Source: Asaia bogorensis (GTDB lineage Bacteria > Pseudomonadota > Alphaproteobacteria > Reyranellales > Reyranellaceae). Taken from it: 48,396 bases of DNA. Shown here piece by piece: positions 48,076 to 48,396 of the stretch (its first letter is position 1; every line of letters begins with the position of its first letter). The position numbers were made by a program, and so were the translations under genes. The stretch covers positions 1 to 48,396 of the forward strand of contig CAMDQJ010000014.1 in assembly GCA_945905835.1 (NCBI GenBank), given 5' to 3'. Below the pieces are notes generated by a model. That model ran no database searches. It worked only from the letters and a program-made list of their open reading frames with translations, and was not told the DNA's origin.

Positions 48076-48107
48076 TTGGGTTTTTTCCCTTTGGAAATGC
48101 GGCAGTT

Positions 48108-48137
48108 AAGGTGGCCCTCAAAAGCGAGGGCCACTTT
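48108..48137 (+). terminator. Terminator-like hairpin after the tRNA
   Basis: GTGGCCCTC (48111-48119), loop AAAAGC, GAGGGCCAC (48126-48134), followed by TTT: nine perfect pairs, extended by AA/TT outside. The preceding GGGTTTTTTCCC (48078-48089) holds a T-run that may also end the tRNA transcript. Confidence 0.6.
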
Positions 48138-48219
48138 GACGTTCTGGGACCGTTCTCGCGGCTGGGTGGCGGCGTCGGGCACGACAAAAGGGCCGCCCGG
48201 TGAATTTCCAGGCGGCTCC

Positions 48220-48396
48220 TGATCGGCCCCCATTGAGTGGTCCGGGCGGAATGTTAGTGCATGATGCCGTCCTTTACCATTGTCGGCTGTAGGTGGAGCG
48301 AAGCGGAACCGGAAGGCGGCAATGGCGGCGTCGTGGTTTCCGGGGCTGGCGGTTGATAGCCAAGGCTGCTGTGCGGGCGGATGGTGTTGTAGTGCC
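48220..48396 (-). mobile_element. IS3-family insertion sequence, end of the element
   Basis: The transposase 3' end (next entry) lies within this region, and the element continues beyond the window. Its outer end is uncertain; a sequence starting TGATCGGCCCCCATTGAG at 48220 is a candidate terminal repeat because IS3 elements end in TG. The duplicated target bases cannot be judged with one end. It is inserted about 145 bases from tRNA-Met. Confidence 0.6.
48254..48396 (-). CDS. IS3-family transposase (OrfB), C-terminal part
   Basis: The last 46 codons, ending at TAA (48254-48256), read HYNTIRPHSSLGYQPPAPE, the highly conserved C-terminus of IS3-type integrase-domain transposases. A short variable Pro/Ser-rich tail follows (PLPPSGSASLHLQPTMVKDGIMH). 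The catalytic DDE residues are outside the window. Confidence 0.85.
   Translation of the reverse strand, partial: HYNTIRPHSSLGYQPPAPETTTPPLPPSGSASLHLQPTMVKDGIMH

Overview
The window is GC-rich DNA from an alphaproteobacterium. The evidence is the rne / amidase / mrcA / prfB neighbourhood, an RNase E with a large insert in its S1 region, an IscR-led isc operon with two cysteine desulfurases, and several Bug/TctC-type solute-binding proteins. A soil or water organism of the Rhodospirillales/Reyranella type fits best; that is an inference from gene content, not from a marker gene.

Left end (1-1613): the end of a 2-oxoglutarate/Fe(II) oxygenase gene overlaps a LivF-type ATPase gene with an in-frame internal deletion. 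A palindromic repeat and a Bug gene lacking its 3' half follow. Envelope and translation block (1601-9774): ribonuclease E on the minus strand, then divergently an N-acetylmuramoyl-L-alanine amidase, penicillin-binding protein 1A and release factor 2. The prfB gene carries the classical programmed +1 frameshift, so it must be read as two joined segments.

Accessory region (9774-25047): an AT-richer orphan gene, an exported beta-carbonic anhydrase, a decayed leuC-like gene, and a patchwork of catabolic genes. These are a Gfo/Idh/MocA dehydrogenase, a PcaB/PurB-type lyase, an amidohydrolase, an acyl-CoA-dehydrogenase-like flavoprotein, a Bug binding protein, an amidase with an AtzG-like small partner, an SDR, a broken membrane-protein gene, a GMC oxidoreductase and an MFS transporter. 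Three copies of a palindromic REP-like element lie here and at the left end. Two of the three abut truncated genes, and two flank the MFS gene.

Core block (25130-38189): two tandem paralogous amidohydrolases, class II fumarase (with a patch of atypical codon use), Bcp peroxiredoxin, GlnE, a YhdP/AsmA-like envelope protein, TyrS, AnmK and an alpha/beta hydrolase. Iron-sulfur block (38259-45119): iscR, a NifS-like desulfurase, iscS, iscU, iscA, hscB, hscA, fdx and iscX. The iscR promoter holds a near-perfect palindrome. A second palindrome with the same half-site lies just after promoter-like boxes in front of iscS, inside the end of the nifS-like gene. This suggests a two-promoter IscR circuit.

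Right end (45217-48396): two tandem glycine-zipper lipoproteins, MnmA, an AT-richer lipoprotein with two BamE-like motifs, an elongator tRNA-Met with its promoter, and the 3' end of an IS3-family transposase running off the window. I found no CRISPR array, rRNA gene, phage module or convincing multi-gene defence system. The most unusual material is the repeat family with its gene truncations, the paired isc operators, and the orphan CHAT-like gene behind prfB.
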